From Armatimonadota bacterium (GTDB taxonomy: Bacteria > Sysuimicrobiota > Sysuimicrobiia > Sysuimicrobiales > Kaftiobacteriaceae): a DNA stretch of 42,422 bases. The stretch spans positions 1-42,422 of the forward strand of contig JACPRY010000004.1 of the NCBI GenBank assembly GCA_016193565.1. The letters are read 5' to 3'. This document shows, piece after piece, positions 1 through 8,481 of this stretch (position 1 is the stretch's first letter; each line of letters starts with the position of its first letter). Both the position numbers and the translations under genes were made by a program. Under the pieces are notes generated by a model that was given only the letters and a program-made list of their open reading frames with translations, made no database searches and was not told the origin of the DNA.

Positions 1-216
1 CGCAATGCGTTCCCCGGCGGCGATGCGCAGTGTGGCGGCAATGTCGTCCTCGTCGCGTGGGATCACGACGCCGACCGGCATGATCTGATAGATGCTGGCG
101 TCGGTGCTGTAGAGGACGCGGGAGAAGGCGTCGAAGCGCACTTCGCCCCGTACGGCCTCGCGGAGGGCTCGTTCCAGTCGATCAGTTGAAACTGACGGGC
201 CTCGGGCTTCGGGCAT
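1..216 (-). CDS. FAD-linked oxidase, N-terminal part (runs off the window)
   Basis: Partial gene: only the first 72 codons are inside the window. The reading starts MPEARGPSVSTDRLERAL and continues with VRFDAFSRVLYSTDASIYQ and MPVGVVIPRDEDDIAA. This is the usual opening of GlcD/D-lactate-dehydrogenase-like flavoproteins of the PCMH-type FAD-binding fold, many of which carry a C-terminal Fe-S oxidoreductase part. Such enzymes oxidise 2-hydroxy acids; the substrate cannot be read from this fragment. The ATG at 216 lies inside the left arm of the repeat-rich hairpin at 191-293, so the start is uncertain. Family call is good; the gene symbol cannot be given. Confidence 0.72.
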   Translation of the reverse strand, partial: MPEARGPSVSTDRLERALREAVRGEVRFDAFSRVLYSTDASIYQIMPVGVVIPRDEDDIAATLRIAAGERIA

Positions 217-293
217 CGGGCGTCGGAAAAGACGTCGGAGCGCTATTTCTGTTTCGTGCTCCCGCGTTCCCGCGCTTCCGCGCTCCCGTCAGT
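191..293. repeat. Intergenic hairpin made of short tandem words (locus 1)
   Basis: Outer arms ACTGACGGG (191-199) and CCCGTCAGT (285-293) are exact inverted repeats. Between them the left side repeats a TCGGGC-type word four times (200-232) and the right side repeats a TTCCCGCGC-type word (257-284), loosely complementary to the left. It lies between the kelch gene, whose stop falls in the right arm, and the oxidase gene, whose start falls in the left arm; both are on the minus strand. Probably a terminator-like structure. It resembles the hairpins at 7004, 10033, 15844, 32021, 32455, 35694 and 41807 in design, but the word differs. Confidence 0.6.
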
Positions 294-1238
294 CAGGGGA
301 AAAGACCTCGTTGACGTTGCTGAAGCTGCCGCCCGGTCGCGGCCCGCCGCTGATCACGTAGATGCGGTCGCCGGCCGTGACGGCGGCGAGGCCGTGGCGC
401 GCGGTCGGCAGCGGGGCTTTCGACGACCAGGTGTTGCTCGCGGGATCGTAGGCCTCGTTCTCGGCGTACGTCGTCGGCTGGCCCAATTCGCCGCCGAAGA
501 CGTAGATGAGGCGAGACCGAGTGCGGCGGCCGCGATGCCGCTGCGCGGCGTGGGGATCGGCGTGCCCCGGCTCCACGTGTCGGCCGCGGTGTTGTAGATT
601 TCGGTCACCGCGAGGTTGCGCCCGCCGACCCGGCCTGCGAACGTATAGATCAGCTCGCCCATCGTGGCGGCGGCCAGATGGTTGCGCGCAGTGGGGACAC
701 GCGCGCGCCGGCGCCAGGTGTCGCTTGCGGGATCGTACTCTTCGTTGGCGGTCGAATCCCCGCGCCGCGTGTCACCGGCCATCACGTAGATCTTCCCGGC
801 CAACGTGGCGGCAGCAGGCGCGCCGCGGGCGGTGGGCATCGGGGTTCGCGTCCGCCACCGGTCCGCCGCGGGATCGTACTCGTACACGGTGTTCACCGGA
901 TCCCAAGCACCGGTGAACCCACCGATCACGTACAGCTTCCCCCCCACTGAGACCGCGGTGGTATGATGCAGCGCCTGCGGCATCGATGCCACCCGGCGCC
1001 AGATATTGGTGGCGACGTCGTATTCCTCAACAATCGAGGTCACGTCCCCGGGGACGAGCCCGCCGACAACGTAGATCTTCGTGCCGACCAGCGCCGCGGC
1101 GACCTCGGTCCGCATCGACGGCATTGGGGCTCGCATCTCCCACCGACCGGGACCGGCGGGCGCTGCGGTGACCGACCGCGGAACGATCGCGGCTGCGGCT
1201 GCAATCACACAGAGGCAGAAGATGACTATGGGACGCAA
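289..1238 (-). pseudogene. Secreted kelch-repeat beta-propeller protein, frameshifted
   Basis: The protein opens with a signal peptide (MRPIVIFCLCVIAAAAAI, then a likely Ala-X-Ala cleavage site) and reads as six kelch units: KIYVVGGL, KLYVIGGF, KIYVMAGD, LIYTFAGR, LIYVFGGE and RIYVISGG, each followed by a Tyr-Asp-Pro...Trp segment. Six units would close a complete six-blade propeller, an extracytoplasmic binding or scaffold domain. The first four and the start of the fifth are in one frame. At about 505-516 the frame shifts, and the rest of blade five and blade six continue in another frame to the stop at 289-291. The frame is restored by a single missing base near 510. This is either a recent inactivation or a sequencing or assembly error. 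Domain identity is strong; the partner or ligand is unknown. Confidence 0.8.
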
Positions 1239-1259
1239 TGGGATGCTCTGGGGGAGGAA

Positions 1260-1742
1260 CTACTGTTTCGGTTTGGCCACGATACCGCGGCGCCGTGAAG
1301 CAGGACGGCGGGCCGGCGCGCGCTGGCCGTCCACCGCCCGCTTGAGCAACTCTTCCTCCCAAGTCACGATGCTGTGGAAGAACACTTTGTCGCCCTCTTC
1401 CAGCCCGCGGGTGACCTCGGTGATGTGCACGTTGGTGGCCCTGAACTCCCGGAGGGCGTACTGAACGGCCTTCTCGGGCTTGGCCGAGTCGCCGCACGTG
1501 AAGATATCCACCGCAGTGTAGCCGTACTCCGGCCAGGTGTGGACAGAGAAGTGGGATTCCGAGATGACCACGACCCCGGAGACGCCGTTGGGATTGAAGC
1601 GGTGGAACGAGATCGACCAGACCTGCACGCCGGCGACCTCCGCCGCGCGCACCATGATCTGCTCGACCGTCTCTACCTTCCCGATAACCCCGGGATTGCA
1701 CCCGGAAGCTTCGACGATGTAATGGTGGCCGATCGTGTCCAT
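1260..1742 (-). CDS. speD: S-adenosylmethionine decarboxylase proenzyme (Thermotoga/Bacillus type)
   Basis: Makes decarboxylated S-adenosylmethionine, the aminopropyl donor for spermidine and longer polyamines, in the cytoplasm. The proenzyme self-cleaves before a serine that becomes the pyruvoyl cofactor. Here the motif SESHFSVHTWPE places that serine at residue 63, with His68 and Cys83 (in FTCGDS) at the catalytic positions known from the Thermotoga enzyme. The core is about 125 residues. A basic, proline-rich tail of about 30 residues follows, longer than usual. The ATG at 1742 has a strong ribosome site (GGGGGGAGG) with a short spacer. No spermidine synthase gene is adjacent. Confidence 0.96.
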   Translation of the reverse strand: MDTIGHHYIVEASGCNPGVIGKVETVEQIMVRAAEVAGVQVWSISFHRFNPNGVSGVVVISESHFSVHTWPEYGYTAVDIFTCGDSAKPEKAVQYALREFRATNVHITEVTRGLEEGDKVFFHSIVTWEEELLKRAVDGQRAPARRPASRRRGIVAKPKQ

Positions 1743-1941
1743 CTCACACCTCCCCCCACTCTATCTATCGACGCGCACGTGCCACATCGTAACATATACC
1801 TCAAATGCTGAGAAATACGTTCGCAGTGATCCTTCTGACCCCTTCATGACGCTTGCTGACTCCGTCCCGACGGGTGGTGCAGAGGAAACCGGCGCCAGCG
1901 CTGCGAATCAGACAGACTACAATTCCCAAGGAGGGATTGCT

Positions 1942-3507
1942 GTGCATAAACGTGTGTTTCCGATCCTTCTTGCCCTGTCAGTGGCGGCGATCATGGTATT
2001 GCCGTCCTTCGCGCAACAGACGGGCGGCACTCTCATCATCGGACGCGGTGCTGATTCGGTGACACTAAGCTTCTATGCCAGTGCCGCGCCCGACGCGGAA
2101 GTAATGGGTCACGTCGTGGAGACGCTGTTCAGGCTGACCCCCGACGGGAAAATTGAACCGCTGCTGGCCGAATCACAGCGGCTTTCAGCGGATGCGAAGA
2201 CGATGACCATCCGCCTGAGGCGGGGCATTCGGTTCCACGACGGCACAGCATTTGATGCGGCGGCATTGAAGTGGAACCTCGATTTCTTCCGGAATCCAGC
2301 GAACGCCGTGCCGTTCCGGGCGATTCTCCTCGGCGAGCTCAGCGATGTCACCGTGGTTGACTCGAACACTGTCCAGCTGTCGCTGGCTCGCCCGTTCGTT
2401 CCTCTGCTCTCCCACCTCACGCATAACTTCCTGGGGATCCACAGCCCCGCGGCGGTAGAGCGTGGCGGAGGCATGCGGCCGCCGACCGGTGAGCCGTACG
2501 GCCGGGCGCCGGTGGGCACCGGGCCGTTCAAGTTCAAGGAATGGGTGCGCGGCGATCGCATCGTCCTTGAGCGCAACCCCGACTATTGGGGCTCGGAGAA
2601 GCCGCGGCTCGACCAGATCGTCTTCCGCACGATCCCGGATTCCGGCGCCCGTGTGCTGGCCCTGGAGGCGGGACAAATCCATGTGGCGCGGGCCATCCCG
2701 CCGCGCGAGACCAGCCGGCTGGCCGTCAACCGCGCACTGCGGGTTGACCGCGCTCCCAGCGTGCGAACAATTTTCTTCGGCTTCAACGTCACGAAGAAAC
2801 CGTTTGATGACGTGCGCGTGCGCCAGGCCGTCAACTACGCCGTGAACAAACGAGCGATTGCCCAAACGATCCTGGGTGGGGCCGTGCGCGTCTCGGATGC
2901 CCCCATCTCGCCGGGCGTGTGGGGGTACGCGCAGACGATGACCTATCCGTATGACCTCCAGAAGGCCAAGCAGCTGCTTGCCGAGGCGGGGTACTCGTCC
3001 GGCATCTCCGTAACGATCCACCACCCGACCGGACGTTACCTTGAAGACGCACCGATCGCCGCGGCGATTCAAGCGCAGTTGCGCGAGGCTGGCATCAACA
3101 TGCGCCTGGCCACGCTGGAGTGGGCGACCTATCTGGCATTTACGGGGCGCCCTGTCGACCAGAACGAGGTCCAAGCGTACATGCTCGGCTGGGGTACCGT
3201 GACGGGCGACGCCGACTACGGACTCTTCAGCCTGTTCCACAGCAGCCAGTGGACCCCGGCGGGCTTCAACCGGGGTTTCTATAAGAACCCGCAGGTCGAC
3301 GCGCTTCTTGAGCAGGCGCGTGGCGAAACCGACGCCACCAAGCGTGCGGCGATGTACAAGCAGGCCATGGACATTATCATGAAGGATGCGCCGTGGCTTT
3401 TCCTACACAGCGAGTCGCAGCTCACCGGAGTCCGGCGCGAGGTGCAGGGGCTCATCGTCCACGTCACGGAACGGATGATGGCCCATTTCGCGTCGCTCAA
3501 CCGGTAG
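1942..3507 (+). CDS. ABC transporter substrate-binding protein, peptide/opine family 5
   Basis: Extracytoplasmic solute-binding protein of the DppA/OppA family, 521 residues, which captures peptides or similar ligands for the two permeases that follow. The GTG at 1942 is chosen because AAGGAGG lies just upstream and the product then begins with a clean signal peptide (VHKRVFPILLALSVAAIMV, ending near FAQQ). The open frame extends to 1735 but adds an implausible leader. Family landmarks are GGTLIIGRGAD, the LTPDGKIEPLLAE segment, FHDGTAFDAAALKWNLDFF, GTGPFKFKEWVRGDRIVLE and NPDYWG. The 199-base upstream region shared with speD holds no other gene. The ligand cannot be predicted. Confidence 0.93.
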   Translation: MHKRVFPILLALSVAAIMVLPSFAQQTGGTLIIGRGADSVTLSFYASAAPDAEVMGHVVETLFRLTPDGKIEPLLAESQRLSADAKTMTIRLRRGIRFHDGTAFDAAALKWNLDFFRNPANAVPFRAILLGELSDVTVVDSNTVQLSLARPFVPLLSHLTHNFLGIHSPAAVERGGGMRPPTGEPYGRAPVGTGPFKFKEWVRGDRIVLERNPDYWGSEKPRLDQIVFRTIPDSGARVLALEAGQIHVARAIPPRETSRLAVNRALRVDRAPSVRTIFFGFNVTKKPFDDVRVRQAVNYAVNKRAIAQTILGGAVRVSDAPISPGVWGYAQTMTYPYDLQKAKQLLAEAGYSSGISVTIHHPTGRYLEDAPIAAAIQAQLREAGINMRLATLEWATYLAFTGRPVDQNEVQAYMLGWGTVTGDADYGLFSLFHSSQWTPAGFNRGFYKNPQVDALLEQARGETDATKRAAMYKQAMDIIMKDAPWLFLHSESQLTGVRREVQGLIVHVTERMMAHFASLNR

Positions 3508-3527
3508 GAACTCCACCGAGACCTGCG

Positions 3528-3561
3528 CAATGGAGCTAGGGGTCTCCCCCTAGCTCCATTG
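3528..3561 (+). terminator. Strong hairpin between binding-protein and permease genes
   Basis: Perfect 14-bp arms CAATGGAGCTAGGG (3528-3541) and CCCTAGCTCCATTG (3548-3561) with a 6-base loop, followed only by TTT then mixed sequence. It sits in the 67-base gap between the binding-protein stop and the permease start. In ABC operons such hairpins commonly cause partial termination or 3'-end protection, so that more binding protein than permease is made; that role is inferred here. Confidence 0.8.
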
Positions 3562-3574
3562 TTTCGCTGACAGA

Positions 3575-4495
3575 ATGCTGCCCTACCTTGCGAAACGGAT
3601 CATGCTCGCGTTCCCCGTCTTGCTGGGAGTCTCCGTCGTTGTGTTCGTGATGATACGTCTCATTCCGGGCGACCCAGCGGAGCTCATGGCAGGGCAAGCG
3701 GCCACGGAAGAAGTCGTCCGTGGCATCCGGGAGTCACTCGGGCTTGACCGCCCCGTGATTGTGCAGTATGCCGTTTTCCTCCGCAACACGCTGCGCGCCG
3801 ACCTCGGCAAGTCACTGTTCAATGGCGCACCGGTCACTGAGGAGCTGGCGCAGCGCCTTCCGCGCACGGCGCGCCTCGCGCTGGCCAGTATCGTTGTCGC
3901 TATACTAATCGGGGTTCCGGCAGGGATTCTCTCTGCCACTCGCCATCTCTCTTGGGTCGATTCTGCCGTGATGGTGCTGGCGCTGGCAGGCGTTTCCATG
4001 CCGATCTTTTGGCTCGGGCTGAATCTCATTTTGGTCTTTGCCGTCCGGCTGCACTGGCTCCCGGCGATCGGCCATGAAACCTGGAAGCACTTGATCCTTC
4101 CATCGTTCACGCTAGGCGCCGCCTCGGCGGCGATCATCGCCCGCATGACGCGCTCGGCGATGCTTGAGGTTCTAAGGCAAGACTACGTGCGGACGGCACG
4201 CGCAAAAGGGGTCGCCGAGCAGACCGTGATCGGGCGCCATGCGCTGCGCAACGCCCTGATCCCCGTCGTGACCGTCGTCGGCCTGCAGTTGGGTACGCTG
4301 CTCTCCGGAGCCGTGCTGACTGAAAGCGTGTTCGCCTGGCCGGGTGTGGGGCGGTTGCTCGTGGACGCGGTTCTGGCACGCGACTACCCCATCATTCAGG
4401 GCACCGTGCTGCTCATCGCTACCACGTTCGTTCTGCTCAACGTCGTAGTCGACATGGCATACGCTGTCCTCGATCCCCGGATTCGGTACGAGTGA
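3575..4495 (+). CDS. ABC transporter permease, DppB/OppB type
   Basis: First inner-membrane subunit of the peptide-type importer, 306 residues, with about six membrane segments starting at MLAFPVLLGVSVVVFVMI. The N-terminal landmark IRLIPGDPAELMAG and the cytoplasmic EAA loop (VRTARAKGVAEQTVIGRHA followed by LRNALIPVVTVVG) identify the DppB family. The EAA loop docks onto the ATPase. The gene lies 67 bases after the binding protein and overlaps the next permease by 4 bases (GTGA), so the two permeases are translationally coupled. Confidence 0.95.
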   Translation: MLPYLAKRIMLAFPVLLGVSVVVFVMIRLIPGDPAELMAGQAATEEVVRGIRESLGLDRPVIVQYAVFLRNTLRADLGKSLFNGAPVTEELAQRLPRTARLALASIVVAILIGVPAGILSATRHLSWVDSAVMVLALAGVSMPIFWLGLNLILVFAVRLHWLPAIGHETWKHLILPSFTLGAASAAIIARMTRSAMLEVLRQDYVRTARAKGVAEQTVIGRHALRNALIPVVTVVGLQLGTLLSGAVLTESVFAWPGVGRLLVDAVLARDYPIIQGTVLLIATTFVLLNVVVDMAYAVLDPRIRYE

Positions 4496-5382
4496 CGATG
4501 GCTACCGACTCAGCCCTGCCCAGCGTTCCACGTGTTGTTCCACGCACGGGCGGAGTCGCGGTCTGGCGCCGCCTCCGCCGGAATCGAGGGGCGCTCCTCG
4601 GCATGATGGTCCTGGCCGTCTTCGCGCTGAGCGGGCTATTCGCATCATGGCTCGCGCCCTACGACCCATATCGGTCGGATCTCGAAGGCAGCCTGGCCCC
4701 GCCGAGTGGAATGCACTGGCTGGGCACAGACGAACTGGGTCGAGACATCCTCAGCCGCATCATCTACGGTGCGCGGCTGTCGATGGTAATCGGCAGCATC
4801 TCGGTGAGCATTGGTGTCGTGCTCGGCGTTCCCATCGGCCTGTTCGCGGGCTACTTTGGGGGGCGCGTCGATCTGTACTCGCAGCGCGTGATCGACGTGC
4901 TCCTGGGGTTCCCGAGCATCATTCTGGCCATCGTGCTGGTCACCGTGTTAGGCGTCGGACTGGTCAACGTCATGATTGCGGTCGGGATTGTGTCCGTGCC
5001 CACCTACGCGCGCCTCATTCGAGGACAGGTGCTATCGTTGAAGATCCAGGAGTTCGTCGAGGCCGCCCGCGCGCTTGGCGCCGGCAGCGGCCGCATCGTG
5101 TTCCGTCACATCTTCCCCAATACGCTAGCGGTGCTCATCGTGCAGACGACCCTCCAGGTCGCAAGCGCCATTCTCTCTGCAGCGGCGTTGGGATTTCTCG
5201 GGCTCGGGGTTCAGCAGCCCACGGCTGAATGGGGCGCGATGCTTTCCACTGCCCGCCAGTTCATCCAGCTGGCCCCTCATACGCTGATCTTTCCGGGGCT
5301 GGCGATCATGCTGACGGTGATGGGTTTCAACCTGCTGGGGGACGGTCTGCGCGACGCGCTCGACCCGCGGATGAAACTTTAA
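4492..5382 (+). CDS. ABC transporter permease, DppC/OppC type
   Basis: Second membrane subunit of the importer, 296 residues, with an OppC-type N-terminal segment (WRRLRRNRGALLGMMVLAVF), the LAPPSGMHWLGTDELGRDIL motif typical of DppC, and an EAA loop (EAARALGAGSGRIVFRHIFP followed by NTLAVLIV). The start is the GTG overlapping the upstream stop; an ATG two codons in (4498) is an alternative. No DppD/DppF ATPase genes follow: the next gene converges from the other strand and overlaps this stop by 4 bases at TTAA. The ATPases must be elsewhere, or a shared pair is used. Confidence 0.95.
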   Translation: MTMATDSALPSVPRVVPRTGGVAVWRRLRRNRGALLGMMVLAVFALSGLFASWLAPYDPYRSDLEGSLAPPSGMHWLGTDELGRDILSRIIYGARLSMVIGSISVSIGVVLGVPIGLFAGYFGGRVDLYSQRVIDVLLGFPSIILAIVLVTVLGVGLVNVMIAVGIVSVPTYARLIRGQVLSLKIQEFVEAARALGAGSGRIVFRHIFPNTLAVLIVQTTLQVASAILSAAALGFLGLGVQQPTAEWGAMLSTARQFIQLAPHTLIFPGLAIMLTVMGFNLLGDGLRDALDPRMKL

Positions 5383-6026
5383 GCCCGCTGCCGGCCGGAC
5401 AGGCGCCGGTGCCGGACAAACTCGATGAACGGCGGCACCAGTGAGATGACGATGATCGCCAGAATGACGAGCGTGAAGTTATCGCGCACGACCCGAAGGT
5501 TGCCGAAGAAGTAGCCGCCGAGCACGAACAGCACCACCCACACAATTCCCCCCACGACGTTGTACGTGAGGAATCGCCAGTACGTCATCCTGCCGATGCC
5601 GGCGACAAAGGGCGCAAACGTCCGCACGATCGGCACGAACCGTGCCAGGATGATCGTCATGCTGCCGTACTTCTCATAGAACTGGTGCGTCCGATCGAGG
5701 TGTCTTGGGTTCAGCCAGCGCGAGCGTCCTGCACGAAAGACGCGAGGGCCGACCGCCGCTCCGATCCAGTAGTTGACAGTGTCGCCCGCGATCGCCGCCG
5801 CCGCCAGCAACAGAATGAGGCCAGCGACATTGAGCGACCCGCGCGCGGCAAGCGCACCGACGGTGAACAACAGCGAGTCGCCGGGGAGGAACGGCGTCAG
5901 CACCAAGCCGGTCTCCGCGAAGATCACCGCAAACAGCAGCGCGTATGCGAACGTTCCGTACTGGACGACGACGGCATCGATGTGGCGGTCGAGATGAAAG
6001 ATGAACTCGAGGAGTGTATCGAGCAT
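5379..6026 (-). CDS. DedA family membrane protein
   Basis: 215-residue integral membrane protein of the DedA/SNARE-associated (VTT) superfamily; some members move lipids such as undecaprenyl phosphate or phosphatidylethanolamine across the membrane. Seen here are the signature FAETGLVLTPFLPGDSLLF, the segment GDTVNYWIGAAVG, and the conserved arginine-rich loop ARFVPIVRTFAPFVAGIGRM, followed by hydrophobic C-terminal segments. The ATG at 6026 overlaps the stop of the thioesterase gene by one base (TGATG), so the two are coupled. A longer frame runs upstream inside the thioesterase and is rejected. Confidence 0.93.
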   Translation of the reverse strand: MLDTLLEFIFHLDRHIDAVVVQYGTFAYALLFAVIFAETGLVLTPFLPGDSLLFTVGALAARGSLNVAGLILLLAAAAIAGDTVNYWIGAAVGPRVFRAGRSRWLNPRHLDRTHQFYEKYGSMTIILARFVPIVRTFAPFVAGIGRMTYWRFLTYNVVGGIVWVVLFVLGGYFFGNLRVVRDNFTLVILAIIVISLVPPFIEFVRHRRLSGRQRA

Positions 6027-6997
6027 CAGGACGTGCGGGGCGCCAGTCTGGCACGGCGCTCCATACGGTGTTGTCTCCGCCGCTCTGCGGCTTCCCAGCG
6101 TCGCCGCTCCGCAGGCGTCGTCGGCGTGAACCGCCGCACGGGCTTCGGTCCCTCCCTGTCGACGTGCACCAGCGTCAGGAATGCCGTGCACGTGTGGCGG
6201 CGGGCGCCGGTCAACGGGTGTTCGGCCAGCGCCTTGATGCCGACCTCCAGGGACGTCCGCCCGACGTGGTTCAGGGCAGCTTGGCAGACAACGATCTCGC
6301 CCACGCGGACCGGCGCATAGAATGACATCGCGTCGATCGATGCGGTGACGACCGGGCACCGGCAGAACCTCAGGGCCAGAATCGACGCGACCTCATCGAG
6401 TAGCATCATCAGACGGCCCGCGAACATCATCGTCCCTAGGACCGCGTCCTCGGGGAACACGATGCGCGACACTTCGATGGCATACGTCAGACTGGCAGCG
6501 TCCTCATCCGTCACCCGTGCGGCCTGCTGGTTGCGGTCGGTGATTCCCCGCTCACGCATCTGCTTCCGGGACTGCGCGGCGGCATAGATCGCGCGTTCGC
6601 GATCGTCCGCGGGCTGCATGCGCGTCCCCACCGGACGGGGCCGGGCCTGCTCGTCGACGGCCACCATGGCGAGATGCGAGGCGGTCGTCAGGCGCTGCTC
6701 GCCGCGCTTCGGATCCTCGGCGTAGACCTCGACGCCCACCTCCATCGACGACGTCCCTACGAACTCCACACGGGCGCGCAGCGTCACGACGTCGCCGATC
6801 GCCACGGGGTGCAGGAAGTCGAGGTCATCCATGCTGGCCAGCACCACCGATCCTCTCGCCAGGCGCATCGCGGGCATCGTCGCGGCCGTGGTGATCCAGT
6901 CCATCATGCGGCCGCCGTACAGTGTGCCGCGCACGTTGGCGTGCTCGGGCAACACTAACTGAACCATCTCGAGCTCAGTGTCTTTGATCGATGGCAT
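6026..6997 (-). CDS. Double-hotdog acyl-CoA thioesterase
   Basis: 323-residue cytoplasmic protein with two hotdog domains in tandem (about residues 10-130 and 165-290), the arrangement of the BFIT/ACOT-like acyl-CoA hydrolases. Domain one has NVRGTLYGGRMMDWITTAA and LASMDDLDFLHPVAIGD. Domain two has TMMFAGRLMMLLDEVASI and ASIDAMSFYAPVRVGEI. These enzymes split acyl-CoA to free acid and CoA. The ATG at 6997 (MPSIKDTELEMV) is chosen; an in-frame extension to 7039 would read into the repeat hairpin at 7004-7083. The C-terminus is Arg-rich. Coupled to the downstream DedA gene. Confidence 0.9.
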   Translation of the reverse strand: MPSIKDTELEMVQLVLPEHANVRGTLYGGRMMDWITTAATMPAMRLARGSVVLASMDDLDFLHPVAIGDVVTLRARVEFVGTSSMEVGVEVYAEDPKRGEQRLTTASHLAMVAVDEQARPRPVGTRMQPADDRERAIYAAAQSRKQMRERGITDRNQQAARVTDEDAASLTYAIEVSRIVFPEDAVLGTMMFAGRLMMLLDEVASILALRFCRCPVVTASIDAMSFYAPVRVGEIVVCQAALNHVGRTSLEVGIKALAEHPLTGARRHTCTAFLTLVHVDREGPKPVRRFTPTTPAERRRWEAAERRRQHRMERRARLAPRTS

Positions 6998-7003
6998 GGA
7001 GAG

Positions 7004-7083
7004 ACGGGGAACAGCGAACGGGGAACAGGGAACGGTCAAGACATGCAGTTACGGTTCCCCGTTCCCAGTTCCCCGTTCCCGGT
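7004..7083. repeat. Tandem-word hairpin (GGGGAAC word)
   Basis: Left arm 7004-7036 and right arm 7051-7083 are imperfect inverted copies, each built from repeats of ACGGGGAAC or AGGGAAC and their complement GTTCCCCGT. The loop is 14 bases. It fills the gap between the M20 peptidase stop (7085) and the thioesterase start (6997), both on the minus strand, and would fold in RNA from either strand. No U-run follows. Confidence 0.75.
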
Positions 7084-7084
7084 G

Positions 7085-8446
7085 TCAAGCACTCACCTGC
7101 TGGAGGAATCGAATGACGGTCTCGATTCCCCTGTAGAAGTTGGGAATGTGGAACTTCTCATTGGGCGCATGGAGGTTGTCGTCGGGCAGACCGAAACCGA
7201 AGAGGACGGTCGGTACCTTCAGGACGCGGTCGAACTTGGTGACGATCGGCACGCTCCCGCCCTCGCGGGTGAAGACGGGCTCCGCGTCCCAGACTTGTCG
7301 CGCCACCGTGGCCGCAACCTGCACCGGTTTGGCCTTCGGGTTCACCAGGACCGGATCACTGCTCGCCAGTTCCCGAACCTCGACCTCGACACCCTGCGGC
7401 GCGAGCTTCGCGACCTTCTTGGAGAAAGACCGGTAGATCGTCGACGCCCGCTGGTCCGGCACGAGGCGCATGCTGATCTTTGCGGTCACGCGGGCAGGAA
7501 TCACCGTCTTGGCGCCAGCGCCCGTCCACCCGCCCGCGATACCATGGACCTCGAGCGTCGGCCGCGTCCACCGGCGTTCCAGAATGCCGAATCCCTGCTC
7601 ACCCGGCGCAGCTGGGATGCCGAGCTCCTTCAGATACGCCTCGTCGCTGAACGGCAGCCGCTCCCACGATGCCTTCTCTTCGGGTGATGGATCACGCACC
7701 GCCGCATAGAATCGCGGCACGGTCACGCGACCACGCCGGTCCTTCAACCCGGCAATGATCGACGCTATCGCGTTGACGGGGTTGGGGGCCGCGCCGCCAT
7801 AAATCCCCGAGTGCAGATCGTGCGAAGGACCGCGTACCTCGACCTCGGTGTACACGAGGCCACGGAGCCCCGTGACGATTGTCGGCAGCCCGGGGGCAAA
7901 GAGCTGCCCATCGGATACCCAGGCGAAGTCGCATGCCAGCTTTCTCGCGTGGCGGTCGATCCACTTGTACATCCCGGGGCTGCCGATCTCTTCTTCACCT
8001 TCGACGATGACCCGGACGCTCAGCGGCAGAGTGCCGTCCGTACGCAGCAGGGACTCTAGCGCCTTGATGACGGCAAACACCTGCCCCTTGTCGTCCCTGG
8101 CCCCGCGGGCGTAGAGATCGTCGCCGCGGATCGTCGGCTCGAACGGAGGCGACGTCCACTCGTGGAGCGGGTCTACCGGCTGTACGTCATAGTGGCCGTA
8201 GATAAGCACAGTCGGTTTGCCGGACGCCTGCATCCACTCGGCGTACACCATGGGATGTCCGCCCTCGATCGGGATCAACTCGCCGGTCATCCCCAGCCCG
8301 CGCAGGTGCTCAAGGAGCCAGTCTGCCGCCCGGCGGACGTCGTCCTTGTGCTGTGGGAGCGTGCTGATGCTAGGAATGCTGACAAACGCCTTCAGTTCGT
8401 CTAGGAACCCAGCCCGGTGTTCTTGAGCGTACGAGAGCGCGGTCAC
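7085..8446 (-). CDS. M20 family dipeptidase / metallopeptidase
   Basis: 453-residue zinc peptidase of the M20/ArgE/DapE/CPG2 superfamily, closest in look to the CNDP-type dipeptidases. Metal and catalytic motifs: VLIYGHYDVQPVDP (His ligand and catalytic Asp), YARGARDDKGQ (bridging Asp), VEGEEEIGSPG (catalytic Glu and Glu ligand), FAWVSDGQ (Asp ligand), and a late NEKFHIPNF His. The dimerisation 'lid' domain begins near GLRGLVYTEVEVRG. The GTG at 8446 is preferred because GGAGG lies 6 bases upstream; the frame to 8485 runs into the YceI gene. It could act on dipeptides or N-acyl amino acids. Confidence 0.93.
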   Translation of the reverse strand: MTALSYAQEHRAGFLDELKAFVSIPSISTLPQHKDDVRRAADWLLEHLRGLGMTGELIPIEGGHPMVYAEWMQASGKPTVLIYGHYDVQPVDPLHEWTSPPFEPTIRGDDLYARGARDDKGQVFAVIKALESLLRTDGTLPLSVRVIVEGEEEIGSPGMYKWIDRHARKLACDFAWVSDGQLFAPGLPTIVTGLRGLVYTEVEVRGPSHDLHSGIYGGAAPNPVNAIASIIAGLKDRRGRVTVPRFYAAVRDPSPEEKASWERLPFSDEAYLKELGIPAAPGEQGFGILERRWTRPTLEVHGIAGGWTGAGAKTVIPARVTAKISMRLVPDQRASTIYRSFSKKVAKLAPQGVEVEVRELASSDPVLVNPKAKPVQVAATVARQVWDAEPVFTREGGSVPIVTKFDRVLKVPTVLFGFGLPDDNLHAPNEKFHIPNFYRGIETVIRFLQQVSA

Positions 8447-8481
8447 ACTAGACCTCCGTGAATGGTGAATGGTGAGGTATT

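Noticed and set aside
1900-1930. TACAAT near 1918 as the promoter of the binding-protein gene
   Set aside because: No -35, and the start point would fall inside the ribosome-binding site.
1735-1941. N-terminal extension of the ABC binding protein
   Set aside because: It would add 69 residues before a clean signal peptide; the internal GTG at 1942 has an AAGGAGG ribosome site.
5685-6320. Open plus-strand frames opposite the DedA/thioesterase genes, and similar long frames elsewhere
   Set aside because: High-GC shadow frames; composition is Arg/Ala/Pro-rich without family motifs, and each lies over a well-supported gene.
6027-6359. Long N-terminal extension of the DedA gene
   Set aside because: It is the out-of-frame shadow of the thioesterase C-terminal domain; the coupled ATG at 6026 gives the normal family length.
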